This document shows, in pieces, positions 16,703-23,613 of a stretch of DNA of 34,128 bases; the first letter of the stretch is position 1; each line of letters begins with the position of its first letter. The stretch spans positions 1 to 34,128 of the forward strand of contig CAMWMD010000034.1 of assembly GCA_947175265.1 (NCBI GenBank), in the 5' to 3' direction. A program made the translations under genes and the position numbers. A model generated the notes under the pieces. That model ran no database searches, was not told the origin of the DNA, and saw only the letters and a program-made list of their open reading frames with translations. Origin of the DNA: an uncultured Porphyromonadaceae bacterium. GTDB taxonomy: Bacteria > Bacteroidota > Bacteroidia > Bacteroidales > Muribaculaceae.

Positions 16703-17353
16703 ATGGAACATAAGACGTTCAAAGTATTACTTCTTAACGGAAGCGGCCATACAAAAGGTTGTGTGGCCAGAGCTTTTGATGAGCTCGAAAAGGCACTCAA
16801 TGAAAATGGAATCCTGACTGAATGGATTCAAGTTGGTAACAAAGACATACGAGGCTGCATCGGATGCAATTATTGCCGTAATCTCGGAAAATGTGTGTTC
16901 AATGATCTTGTTAATGAAACTGCCCCCAAACTGGCGGAAGCCGACGGTGTTGTTGCCGGAACCCCTGTTTACTATGGTGGACCGAATGGGCAACTCCATG
17001 CATTTATGGATAGGCTGTTCTACAGTACATCGGTCACTGTAGATCTGAATCAGAAAGTCGGTGCGACAGTGGTTTCTTCCCGACGGGCTGGAAGCACCTC
17101 GGCCTTTGACAGTATAAATCACTTCTTTACAATGTGCTCAATGCCTATTGTCTCATCTACTTATTGGAATGAGGTGCATGGATTTTCCGCGGAGGAAATA
17201 GAAGAGGATCTGGAAGGTCTCCAGACCATGAGAAATCTTGGCCGAAATATGGCATTCTTAATCAAAGCCATTCAGGCACAGAAAGAAAAAGAGGGTCTAC
17301 CCGAACAGGAAAGGGAAATCCTAACTCATTTCCATTCCGAGGTAAGACATTAG
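16703..17353 (+). CDS. iron-sulfur flavoprotein-like NAD(P)H oxidoreductase
   Basis: A 216-residue cytosolic flavodoxin-fold protein. The FMN phosphate loop is LLNGSGHTKG (10-19), and GTPVYYGGPNGQLHAFMDR (about 91-109) is the flavin-ring segment. Four cysteines, Cys52, Cys55, Cys58 and Cys64, have the compact C-x2-C-x2-C-x5-C spacing known from archaeal-type iron-sulfur flavoproteins, so it may carry a 4Fe-4S cluster next to FMN and shuttle single electrons. It is the third gene after the lipoprotein AKR and MBL genes. A plain NADPH-dependent FMN reductase is the alternative if the cysteines do not bind a cluster. Confidence 0.75.
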   Translation: MEHKTFKVLLLNGSGHTKGCVARAFDELEKALNENGILTEWIQVGNKDIRGCIGCNYCRNLGKCVFNDLVNETAPKLAEADGVVAGTPVYYGGPNGQLHAFMDRLFYSTSVTVDLNQKVGATVVSSRRAGSTSAFDSINHFFTMCSMPIVSSTYWNEVHGFSAEEIEEDLEGLQTMRNLGRNMAFLIKAIQAQKEKEGLPEQEREILTHFHSEVRH

Positions 17354-17484
17354 TAATCCAAATATAACAAGAGCCTATCGAAAAAATACATTTCATATAC
17401 TGCTAATTCAAGTTTCGCAAGTTAATGATTTATAGCTAAAAGGACATAAAAAAAAGACACGGTTGACGCATCTTAAATAAACTT

Positions 17485-17521
17485 AACGGCTATTGACCAA
17501 TTATAATGGTTGACAGCCGTT
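17485..17521. repeat. interrupted inverted repeat at IS remnant edge
   Basis: AACGGCT (17485-17491) and AGCCGTT (17515-17521), with an inner ACCA/TGGT pair, form a 37-base interrupted palindrome just before the ISAs1-type fragment. It may be a remnant of the element's end or a stem-loop. Bases 17354-17484 show nothing else. Confidence 0.35.
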
Positions 17522-17529
17522 ATGATTAT

Positions 17530-17804
17530 ATGACAAACACATCTACGACATTTAATTTTTCACCTCGGTCAACGATCCGCGTGTAGCACGCACCACGAAG
17601 CACAGTCTAGATTCCATACTGTTCATATCCTTATGTGCGGTAACATGTGGAGAGGAATCATGTAATGAGATAGAAGACTATGGCAACGCCAAAATAGACT
17701 GGCTTGATAAGTTTCTTTATCTTCCCCACGTCATACCATCGCATGACACGTTCAATCGTGTAATCAGCATGTTAGATCCAAATGAATTGAATTACAGATT
17801 TTAA
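17530..17804 (+). pseudogene. N-terminal fragment of ISAs1-family transposase
   Basis: From 17556 an open frame to TAA 17802-17804 encodes VNDPRVARTTKHSLDSILF, then a GNAKIDWLDKFLYLPHVIPSHDTF stretch (interrupted here) and NRVISMLDP, the N-terminal DDE_Tnp_1-associated region of ISAs1-type transposases. A probable original start, ATG 17530 (MTNTSTTFNF), is now out of frame because of a small deletion. The whole catalytic C-terminal part, roughly three quarters of the protein, is missing. The right edge coincides with the 3' end of the convergent AAA ATPase gene. Confidence 0.7.
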
Positions 17805-19019
17805 TAATATCATCCTCTCCTTCCACTCGATTTTTTCTTCTTGCGAGTTGGTAATGACGAGGAGATTGTCGCAGTGGAATTCTTCAGCGGCCTCGACAAG
17901 GGCATCGAGTTCGCGTTTTCGGGTTTTCTCGGATGACATATCGTAGCACACTTGGATAAGTTGCTCCACTTTAGTACCTTTTCGTATCACAAAATCTATC
18001 TCTTTATTATTGCGAGTGCGATAGTAGAACAGTGTTTTACCGGGAATATATCCACGACGTAACAGCTCCACAAACACTTGATTCTCCAACAGTCTGCCGA
18101 GGTTTTCACTGAGGTTAAAAGCCGTGCTTTGCACAAAACCGTTGTCAACAACATATACCTTGCTCGGTGCTTTCTTCATCAGCTTCATCTTGTTGTTGAA
18201 GCGCGGAAGATAGAAGAACAGATAGGGTTCTGCAAGATAGTCACAGAACTTTTTGGTTGTTGTTACGCTTGACAGTCCCAACTCCGAAGCAAGGTCATTC
18301 GCTGAAATCGGATTGCAGAAGTTAGAGAGTAGGTAAGTGGCGAGATTATACAGATCAGTCGTGTTTCTGACTTTATGACGTTTGGCAACATCTTTCAACA
18401 ATATGGAGTCGAACAGAGTTGATAGGTAACTTTTAGTTATGTTGCGTGCCTGTATGGTTTCGGGATAGCCACCATTACGCATATAATCGTCAGCGACAAC
18501 AACAGCCTGTGCGGACTGTTCTTCAAGATTGGGATTGACATTTTTCCAGTGCATCGTTTCCTCAAGGCTGAAAGGAAGCATCTCAATCAGGAGATACCGC
18601 CCGGTCAAAACCGTCGCCATCTCACTGCTCAACATCTTGGCCTTACTACCTGTAATGATCAAATTCTTACCTCTGCGATACAGTTTGTTGACCCATAAAT
18701 CCCAATCAGGAAGATTCTGTATTTCATCAAGCAATAGGTATTCATAACCCGGATATACATCATCAAGCATCTGCATTACCAAATCCTCGTCCCAATTTTC
18801 AAGCAGAAGGTTGTCATCAAAATTGAGATAGGCAAAGTTCCTACCCTGCAACATGAGCAATGCAAACACCGACTTACCGACGCGACGAGGTCCCGTAATC
18901 AATTTGATTAAAGGATTGGCGAGTAACTCATCAAAATTATATCTTGTATCCCGCTGTTGATAGGGACGAGCCATCAGCTCATCACGTTCAGCCCTTTGAT
19001 TGAGTATTATATTTTTCAT
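17772..19019 (-). CDS. AAA ATPase with DUF4143 domain, 3' end altered
   Basis: A 415-residue protein of the AAA_14/DUF4143 family. Walker A is GPRRVGKS (43-50), Walker B is LLLDEIQ (95-101), followed by an ITGSKAK sensor segment. The DUF4143 part has the nuclease-like core RNNKEIDFVIRKG (about 338-350). These proteins are common in gut Bacteroidota and archaea, with unknown role, perhaps in mobile-element conflict. The last six or so codons (VIQFIWI) are read from the opposite strand of the ISAs1 fragment, so the native C-terminus was replaced by the insertion scar. Confidence 0.8.
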   Translation of the reverse strand: MKNIILNQRAERDELMARPYQQRDTRYNFDELLANPLIKLITGPRRVGKSVFALLMLQGRNFAYLNFDDNLLLENWDEDLVMQMLDDVYPGYEYLLLDEIQNLPDWDLWVNKLYRRGKNLIITGSKAKMLSSEMATVLTGRYLLIEMLPFSLEETMHWKNVNPNLEEQSAQAVVVADDYMRNGGYPETIQARNITKSYLSTLFDSILLKDVAKRHKVRNTTDLYNLATYLLSNFCNPISANDLASELGLSSVTTTKKFCDYLAEPYLFFYLPRFNNKMKLMKKAPSKVYVVDNGFVQSTAFNLSENLGRLLENQVFVELLRRGYIPGKTLFYYRTRNNKEIDFVIRKGTKVEQLIQVCYDMSSEKTRKRELDALVEAAEEFHCDNLLVITNSQEEKIEWKERMILLKSVIQFIWI

Positions 19020-19039
19020 TCCGCAGTCGTATTAGACTG

Positions 19040-19086
19040 CAAAAATAATCAATTTTATCCAATAAATTCACTGTATTGGATAAAAT
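19040..19086 (-). promoter_or_regulatory. promoter and 13-bp inverted repeat upstream of AAA gene
   Basis: A minus-strand -7 box TATTTTTG (19040-19047) lies about 20 bases before the AAA gene start. Immediately upstream is a perfect 13-bp inverted repeat (19052-19064 and 19074-19086, arms read ATTTTATCCAATA) with a 9-base spacer; a further TCCAATA follows near 19100. It is a probable operator covering the -33 region. Confidence 0.5.
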
Positions 19087-19329
19087 AGTATATTTTTTGT
19101 CCAATAAAAGGACGTGTGTTGACTAAAATAGGTAGAAAAATAGCGTAAAACCTATGCTTACTATTGAAGGCTCTGGATTGCCCGTGATAAAAGCGAGAAC
19201 TATACGCTATGCGTTAAGCATAGCATAAACACCACGTAAAGCTCATCACTTGTTAATTTTCCAGATGTAAACATTTGACAGTTCATAGAAATATTGGGAT
19301 ATACTCTGATAATCAATGACTTAAAATTA

Positions 19330-19368
19330 TTGGTGTAAAGAATCGGTGTAAAGAATTGGTGTAAAAAC
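19330..19368. repeat. three tandem 13-bp repeats
   Basis: Three consecutive 13-base units, consensus TYGGTGTAAAGAA, lie at 19330-19342, 19343-19355 and 19356-19368 (the last ends AAAAC). They sit in the 760-base gap between the AAA gene and the rloB remnant. That gap also holds a GCTATGC-gttaa-GCATAGC hairpin (19206-19224) and the tRNA-like relic; no gene was found. Iteron-like binding sites or slippage are both possible. Confidence 0.6.
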
Positions 19369-19506
19369 ACATACTCTATACCAAAATTTAACTTTTATTA
19401 ACAGAAAAGACAAGTCATTAACCAGCTAATAATCACTCTCCCTCCAACAATCAATGTTAAACAAATCCCTGATTATCAAATACTTAGAAAATATATAGAC
19501 AACAAA

Positions 19507-19676
19507 AAATCGCTAACCCATTGAGAATTAGCGATTTGCAGTGATCCGCCTGGGGTTGCGTAACCCTGCGGTAAGCCATTGGGAATTAACCTCTTATATC
19601 TTTGTCTATCTCGGTATGCCCCTTTTTGCACACCTCGATATTTCAATGTTCTTCTTCGTTTACGGATGCAAAGATA
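19507..19676 (-). ncRNA. tRNA-derived transcription-unit relic A
   Basis: Read on the minus strand it has a -7 box TATCTTTG (19669-19676), the motif GAAGAACATTGAA, about 80 bases of unrelated sequence, a tRNA-like 3' end CCAGGCGGATCAC (19541-19553), and a rho-independent terminator (10-bp stem at 19507-19516/19528-19537, then TTTTTT). The T-arm before the 3' end is damaged and no anticodon arm is recognisable. The layout matches relic B at 21639-21822. It is probably a decayed tRNA gene that kept its promoter, ends and terminator; whether it makes a stable RNA is unknown. Confidence 0.4.
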
Positions 19677-19780
19677 ATAATAATTCCCCGATTTTCAGCG
19701 ATTAAGAGTGTTAAATATCATTATTCAGTTACGATTTATTTCCGCGTTCTGCCTTGATTTGGAAGTAGCGTCATGATGAC

Positions 19781-20329
19781 TTAGTTCTTATATTTGACAA
19801 TCTCATCGGTCAATAGATGAACGGTAGATGACGGATTAGTGTAGGCTTCTTTGGCTTTAGCTCTATTCGCAGCATCTTCAATCGAGTCTATCAATACCTT
19901 TTTCATTGCCGTGGAGAAAGTGCCCTTCGCATAATCTGCGTCTATGCTTCTCAACAAGGCAAGACATTCAGCGGCAGACAGCTCCTTTTTGGTATCCTAA
20001 TAGTGCAGCACAAACCAGTATTCGATGCATGGATTTGAAAGAAGCAGCACGGCATCCTTTATCTTCCTCAAATGTTCCAGCATACCCGGCACATCAAGGT
20101 CGAACATCAGAAATGTCTTATCATCCTGTGTGGTAAACCTATCACGTTTGCAGCGGTCGATGTACGGTTGTGAAATGTTGGAGTCGCTTACCCTTGCAAT
20201 AATCTCAACTGGCACTCTGAAACTTCGGCGCAACAAGTCAACGTATGCCGCCTCTGTTTTCCCTTCACAGAAAACAAAGAATGTTGGGTTCATCTTTTTC
20301 CCACGAGGTAGTTTTGCTTTTCTTGCCAT
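19781..20329 (-). pseudogene. rloB: RloB-family gene interrupted by an amber codon
   Basis: The frame runs 182 codons from ATG 20329 to TAA 19781-19783 but contains one in-frame TAG at 19997-19999 (codon 111). Before it: RGKKMNPTFFVFCEGKTE (residues 9-26), the RloB N-terminal signature, and NPCIEYWFVLHY at 99-110. After it the same frame continues DTKKELSAAECLALL to a natural end, and the codon is one C-to-T change from CAG (Gln). Without suppression the product is a 110-residue stump. RloB-type proteins are thought to be effector partners of AAA ATPases in phage defence. Confidence 0.8.
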
Positions 20330-20331
20330 AG

Positions 20332-21486
20332 TCAGATGCTTTCAAATTCGTTGATATATGGCACTGCGTCAAAACGTCCCTGAAGGTATGCTTTCTCAAG
20401 ATCCATCTTCTCCCGGAAATCCTTGTAGTCAAACAGTGAATACAGGTCGGAAGAACTGTCGTCGCGCTTGTTGACAAAGAAAATCTGGTCTTTGCGGAAG
20501 CGTGTCATATCAAGAAGGTGGGTATTATGGGTTGTGAAAACCAACTGCGCCGATTTGCTTGAATGGAACAGGCTTATAAGATATTCCACCAGACGGGTGT
20601 GCAGGCTGGTTTCCACCTCGTCGAGAAACATCACCTTATTGTTACGCACCACATCCATGACCGTCAGCATGATTTTGAACAGGATTTTTGTACCATCAGA
20701 CTCCTCGGTATTGAAGTCAAACGGCAACGACGGATTACGGCGGTGAAACGTGGTCAGTTCTCCCTCCTTATATGTAAACTCAACTATATCACTGTCTGCT
20801 GCTTTCAACACACGGAGAACTGCATCCTTATTGTCGCCAAGGAAGCGATCAATGGCAAAGGATGTCTTGCCCCGGTAACTGAATACCAACTGCTCATTAA
20901 ACCATCGGTAAACTTCCTTCGCCTTTTCCCTGTCCATCTGGCTTGCACGTGATATGAACAGGGTCTTGCGTGAGGTGTTTGACGCTACATCCATAGGACG
21001 GCGTATCACGGTGGTAAACTCATATTTCTCTTTCTTACCTCCGGCTTTGCGCTCGTCACGGGAGAAGATCAATGCCCTCCTTCCTTTCGGATAGTAGTAC
21101 AGGCTTTCCGTAATTATCTCGTCACGGGTGCAGGTAAATGAATACTCATGTTCGATACCGTCAATGATGAAACGTATGTAAAACTCACTCGGAGCATTCT
21201 TGTCACCGAATTTGAAAGGCTTAAAGCCGAAACTGTCACCTTCATTATAATTATGGGAGTCAAGTATCATATCGACAGCCGCTTTGATGGCTTTGATTAT
21301 ATTGCTCTTTCCTGAAGCGTTTGCTCCGTAGATAGCAACGGTTTTAAGCAGTCGTTCATTACCGACACTGAAGGTATTGTCGTCAAGGGCACGGGCTTCC
21401 TTTGTCTGGATATTGGCAGCCTGCATATCCAGAATTACTTTCTCATTTATTGAGAAGAAATTTGTAAGAGCGATTTCTAACACCAT
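20332..21486 (-). CDS. rloA: RloA-type AAA/ABC-like ATPase
   Basis: A 384-residue ATPase of the AAA_15/AAA_21, OLD-like group. Walker A is YGANASGKSN (53-62), Walker B is VMFLDEVETSLH near residues 300-310 with the catalytic Glu, followed by the switch His in FTTHNTHLLD. It is immediately upstream of rloB on the same strand with a two-base gap, the standard RloA-RloB order. Related ATPase/TOPRIM-like effector pairs (OLD-Gajia, PARIS) stop phage growth by sensing phage proteins. With rloB broken the module is probably inactive or decaying. A -7 box TATATTTG (21515-21522, minus strand) lies about 29 bases upstream of the start. Confidence 0.8.
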   Translation of the reverse strand: MVLEIALTNFFSINEKVILDMQAANIQTKEARALDDNTFSVGNERLLKTVAIYGANASGKSNIIKAIKAAVDMILDSHNYNEGDSFGFKPFKFGDKNAPSEFYIRFIIDGIEHEYSFTCTRDEIITESLYYYPKGRRALIFSRDERKAGGKKEKYEFTTVIRRPMDVASNTSRKTLFISRASQMDREKAKEVYRWFNEQLVFSYRGKTSFAIDRFLGDNKDAVLRVLKAADSDIVEFTYKEGELTTFHRRNPSLPFDFNTEESDGTKILFKIMLTVMDVVRNNKVMFLDEVETSLHTRLVEYLISLFHSSKSAQLVFTTHNTHLLDMTRFRKDQIFFVNKRDDSSSDLYSLFDYKDFREKMDLEKAYLQGRFDAVPYINEFESI

Positions 21487-21578
21487 TTTAAGGAGCGTAT
21501 TTGTAAATATATTGCAAATATAGCAATTTAATTTGGATTAGACTCTATTTTAAGGTACTTTCTATTCTTACCGGTCAA

Positions 21579-21614
21579 ATTCGTAAACTGCGAGAGGCGT
21601 GGCGGCTCATGTTT
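21579..21614. repeat. 36-bp direct repeat, left copy
   Basis: This 36-base segment matches 23578-23613 at 32 of 36 positions, including 19 identical bases in a row around GAGAGGCGTGGCGGCTC. The two copies are in the same orientation and bracket the toxin-antitoxin pair. Confidence 0.75.
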
Positions 21615-21638
21615 GTGCCATAGTCGCTTGCGGACACG

Positions 21639-21822
21639 AAAAAAGGCCACGATTTCGTGTGAAAATCGTGACCCTTCTGTGATCCGCCTGGAGCCCTGAG
21701 ACCCCGACGCTGTATTGTGAGTTTCAGCGAGTTACGTCAAGTCGATTTGGCGGACTCACGCATGTCTCACGCTCATACTTCAATGTTCTTCACCGGAATG
21801 CAATTCCGACACTGCAAAGTTA
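21639..21822 (-). ncRNA. tRNA-derived transcription-unit relic B
   Basis: Same plan as relic A on the minus strand: -7 box TAACTTTG (21815-21822), GAAGAACATTGAA, about 80 bases, then CCAGGCGGATCAC, and a terminator with an 8-bp stem (21648-21655/21663-21670) followed by six T. Distance between the two conserved motifs is 100 bases here and 101 in relic A. An internal TCCGCC about 60 bases before GGCGGA could form an acceptor-like stem, leaving a 72-nt tRNA-sized body, but D, anticodon and T arms are not canonical. Confidence 0.4.
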
Positions 21823-21935
21823 ATAAATTTCTTCCAATATCCAATGCCTCAGAGTGTTAAAAATACTTGGTCTCCCTAACTGGGGTCGCAGGGTTCAAGG
21901 CCTCTTTTTTGCATAGACCGATGATTTAGGCTCAC

Positions 21936-21973
21936 ACTGACAATAAGCGTCACTTGTGACACTAATTGTCAGT
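21936..21973. repeat. 38-bp nested palindrome
   Basis: ACTGACAAT / ATTGTCAGT form the outer arms and GTCAC-TT-GTGAC the inner arms of a single two-fold axis at 21954.5. It is in the otherwise empty 719-base gap between rloA and the antitoxin gene, which besides this holds relic B and the direct repeat. Nested symmetry suggests a dimer-of-dimers protein site rather than a terminator. Confidence 0.6.
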
Positions 21974-22205
21974 TGATTAATCCTCAGCTCAAATCTCCTT
22001 TATTTGCAGTCCCATTCTCTTATGATATTAAAATTCTCGTAGGGGGTATTCGTTCATTTCTGAACATACAATTCAATAGCCATACAAAAAATCACGATTA
22101 AGAAGATCAATAGGTACAAATTTTTGCGATTATAACCGCGATTTTTACAAAAAACTGAGTTTAGAAACTGTCATGACCGCATTATACCATGAAATAGGAT
22201 GATTT

Positions 22206-23156
22206 TTAGTCGTAATTCAGAGCAAAAGCATCCTGATAAGATATAGGTGAGCGAGAGTCTTTATTCTCAATCCAACCCTTTTCAAGATGGCTCGTCTGAG
22301 ATATTTCTCCTGCACTCATATTTGAGAACAATGCGCAAACTTTCTCAACAGTGCTTAACTCGGACTCGTTGAGTATATTATCAGTATTCTCGATTGCTTC
22401 CAACTTAATACCACTCTGTCCGCTTGGATATACAAATTCTTCCATATCTATTCCGGGCAAGGAAGTGTATAATGTTCCCCATTGCTCAGGAACCGGACCA
22501 AATGGCAATGCCTTATATGTAATGCCGGTTATGCCATATCCATGATTCTTGTAGTGAATGAAATCGGCATAAAAGAGTAGTTTGTTCATTTTAGTAACAA
22601 AGGTCGAACCTATAGTTGAGATAATCAATCGTACCACATTCGCAACTTTATCGGTGGACAGAGAGCGAAAACCTGTATATTCTGACGGCTGTACGATAGG
22701 TTTGAAATCACCGTCCGCGGCCTCCACTCTCTTTCTGATCCGTTGATACTCCTGTTCGCTCATCTCGGATTTTGATGCCTCAACAAATGACATGAATACA
22801 TCCTTCTCACGAGCTGCGATGATTGTACGTGCATTTGAGACACTCGGCACCTCGCCATCTTCATACATACGGTATTGGTTTATGCCGAAACCAAGTATTT
22901 GCGACATTTTTGCAGCGGACAAGCCATAGTGTTCCCTTAATCCGGAAATCTCATCCGGGAAAGGAATTCCATGTTTGGCGCGATATTGATTATACACTTG
23001 AAAAATATTCGCCTCATCCATTTCGGTGGTTGTCCACATCTCTCCGTTTTCATCAATGATTCCGGTGTGGATGTAGGAATATTCCTCCTTTCGGAAAGTA
23101 GTGGTTCTTACTTCCTGAAAGTATTTTTCTCCTGGTAACAGCTTATTGTTTTCCAT
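22206..23156 (-). CDS. Panacea-domain antitoxin with HTH
   Basis: A 316-residue protein. A Cro/MqsA-like helix-turn-helix is at about 68-112 (EISGLREHYGLSAAKMSQIL, then YRMYEDGEVPS), and the C-terminal part (about 164-300) is a Panacea/DUF4065 domain with its core MNKLLFYADFIHYKNHG and the ITYKALPFGPVP loop. Panacea proteins are promiscuous antitoxins that neutralise varied toxins, while the HTH gives autoregulation. The gene follows the toxin-like gene with a 14-base overlap, toxin first. No zinc-binding Cys pairs are seen in the N-terminal part, unlike MqsA. Confidence 0.8.
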   Translation of the reverse strand: MENNKLLPGEKYFQEVRTTTFRKEEYSYIHTGIIDENGEMWTTTEMDEANIFQVYNQYRAKHGIPFPDEISGLREHYGLSAAKMSQILGFGINQYRMYEDGEVPSVSNARTIIAAREKDVFMSFVEASKSEMSEQEYQRIRKRVEAADGDFKPIVQPSEYTGFRSLSTDKVANVVRLIISTIGSTFVTKMNKLLFYADFIHYKNHGYGITGITYKALPFGPVPEQWGTLYTSLPGIDMEEFVYPSGQSGIKLEAIENTDNILNESELSTVEKVCALFSNMSAGEISQTSHLEKGWIENKDSRSPISYQDAFALNYD

Positions 23157-23511
23157 CGCCTTTATTCTTTAATGGGTAAGACATTGGATGTTCTGCCTTA
23201 TGAAATGAAATACATATCGTATGGGAGTTAGGCTTCCCAAGAGTAATCTTGATATAGACTTCGTTTCCTCTCACATCTTTGCCGAATACCCACATTTCAC
23301 CTTGATTATTCAAAGCATCCACAATCGGACCTTCAGAATAATCATAGCAACTAAGATTCATTATAACTTCCATTCGTTGATTAGGTGTAATACCCAACTC
23401 AATGAGGCTATTCTGGTTTTTCTGACGATCATCACGGAAACGTATTCCGAAGATTTTGACCTTCAGACTAAAATCCTCTAAGAATTTCTCGACTTGCTCC
23501 TTTGTAATCAT
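23143..23511 (-). CDS. toxin partner of Panacea antitoxin (MqsR-like family suspected)
   Basis: A 122-residue protein from ATG 23511. Nine upstream codons stay in frame, but they overlap the -7 box, so the internal ATG is the true start. It begins with a short helix (EQVEKFLEDFSLKVKI), has a central LIELGITPNQRMEVIMNLSCYDY-type stretch and ends with VYIKITLGKPNSHTICISFHKAEHPM. The C-terminal KITLG...ISFH pattern resembles small RNase toxins annotated MqsR/RelE-like in Bacteroidota, but I cannot name catalytic residues. The toxin role is inferred from size, order and partner. Confidence 0.65.
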   Translation of the reverse strand: MITKEQVEKFLEDFSLKVKIFGIRFRDDRQKNQNSLIELGITPNQRMEVIMNLSCYDYSEGPIVDALNNQGEMWVFGKDVRGNEVYIKITLGKPNSHTICISFHKAEHPMSYPLKNKGDGKQ

Positions 23512-23515
23512 AGTG

Positions 23516-23561
23516 CAAAGATAATAAATCTTTGCCAATAATACAACTTTATCGTTGTATT
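23516..23561 (-). promoter_or_regulatory. leaderless promoter and operator of toxin-antitoxin operon
   Basis: Minus-strand TATCTTTG (23516-23523) is followed by CACT and the ATG start. An 8-bp perfect inverted repeat, AATACAAC-TTTATC-GTTGTATT (23540-23561), covers the -33 position, as expected for an operator bound by the HTH antitoxin. Confidence 0.6.
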
Positions 23562-23577
23562 TATTTTAGAGTTCCCA

Positions 23578-23613
23578 ATTTATAAACTCCGAGAGGCGTG
23601 GCGGCTCGTGTTT
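23578..23613. repeat. 36-bp direct repeat, right copy
   Basis: Right-hand partner of 21579-21614 (32/36 identical). It lies just upstream of the toxin operator and at the start of the long non-coding stretch leading into the PcfK/PcfJ genes. Confidence 0.75.

Noticed and set aside
19330..19368. CRISPR array
   Set aside because: The repeats are 13 bases, strictly tandem and without spacers; no cas genes are present anywhere in the window.
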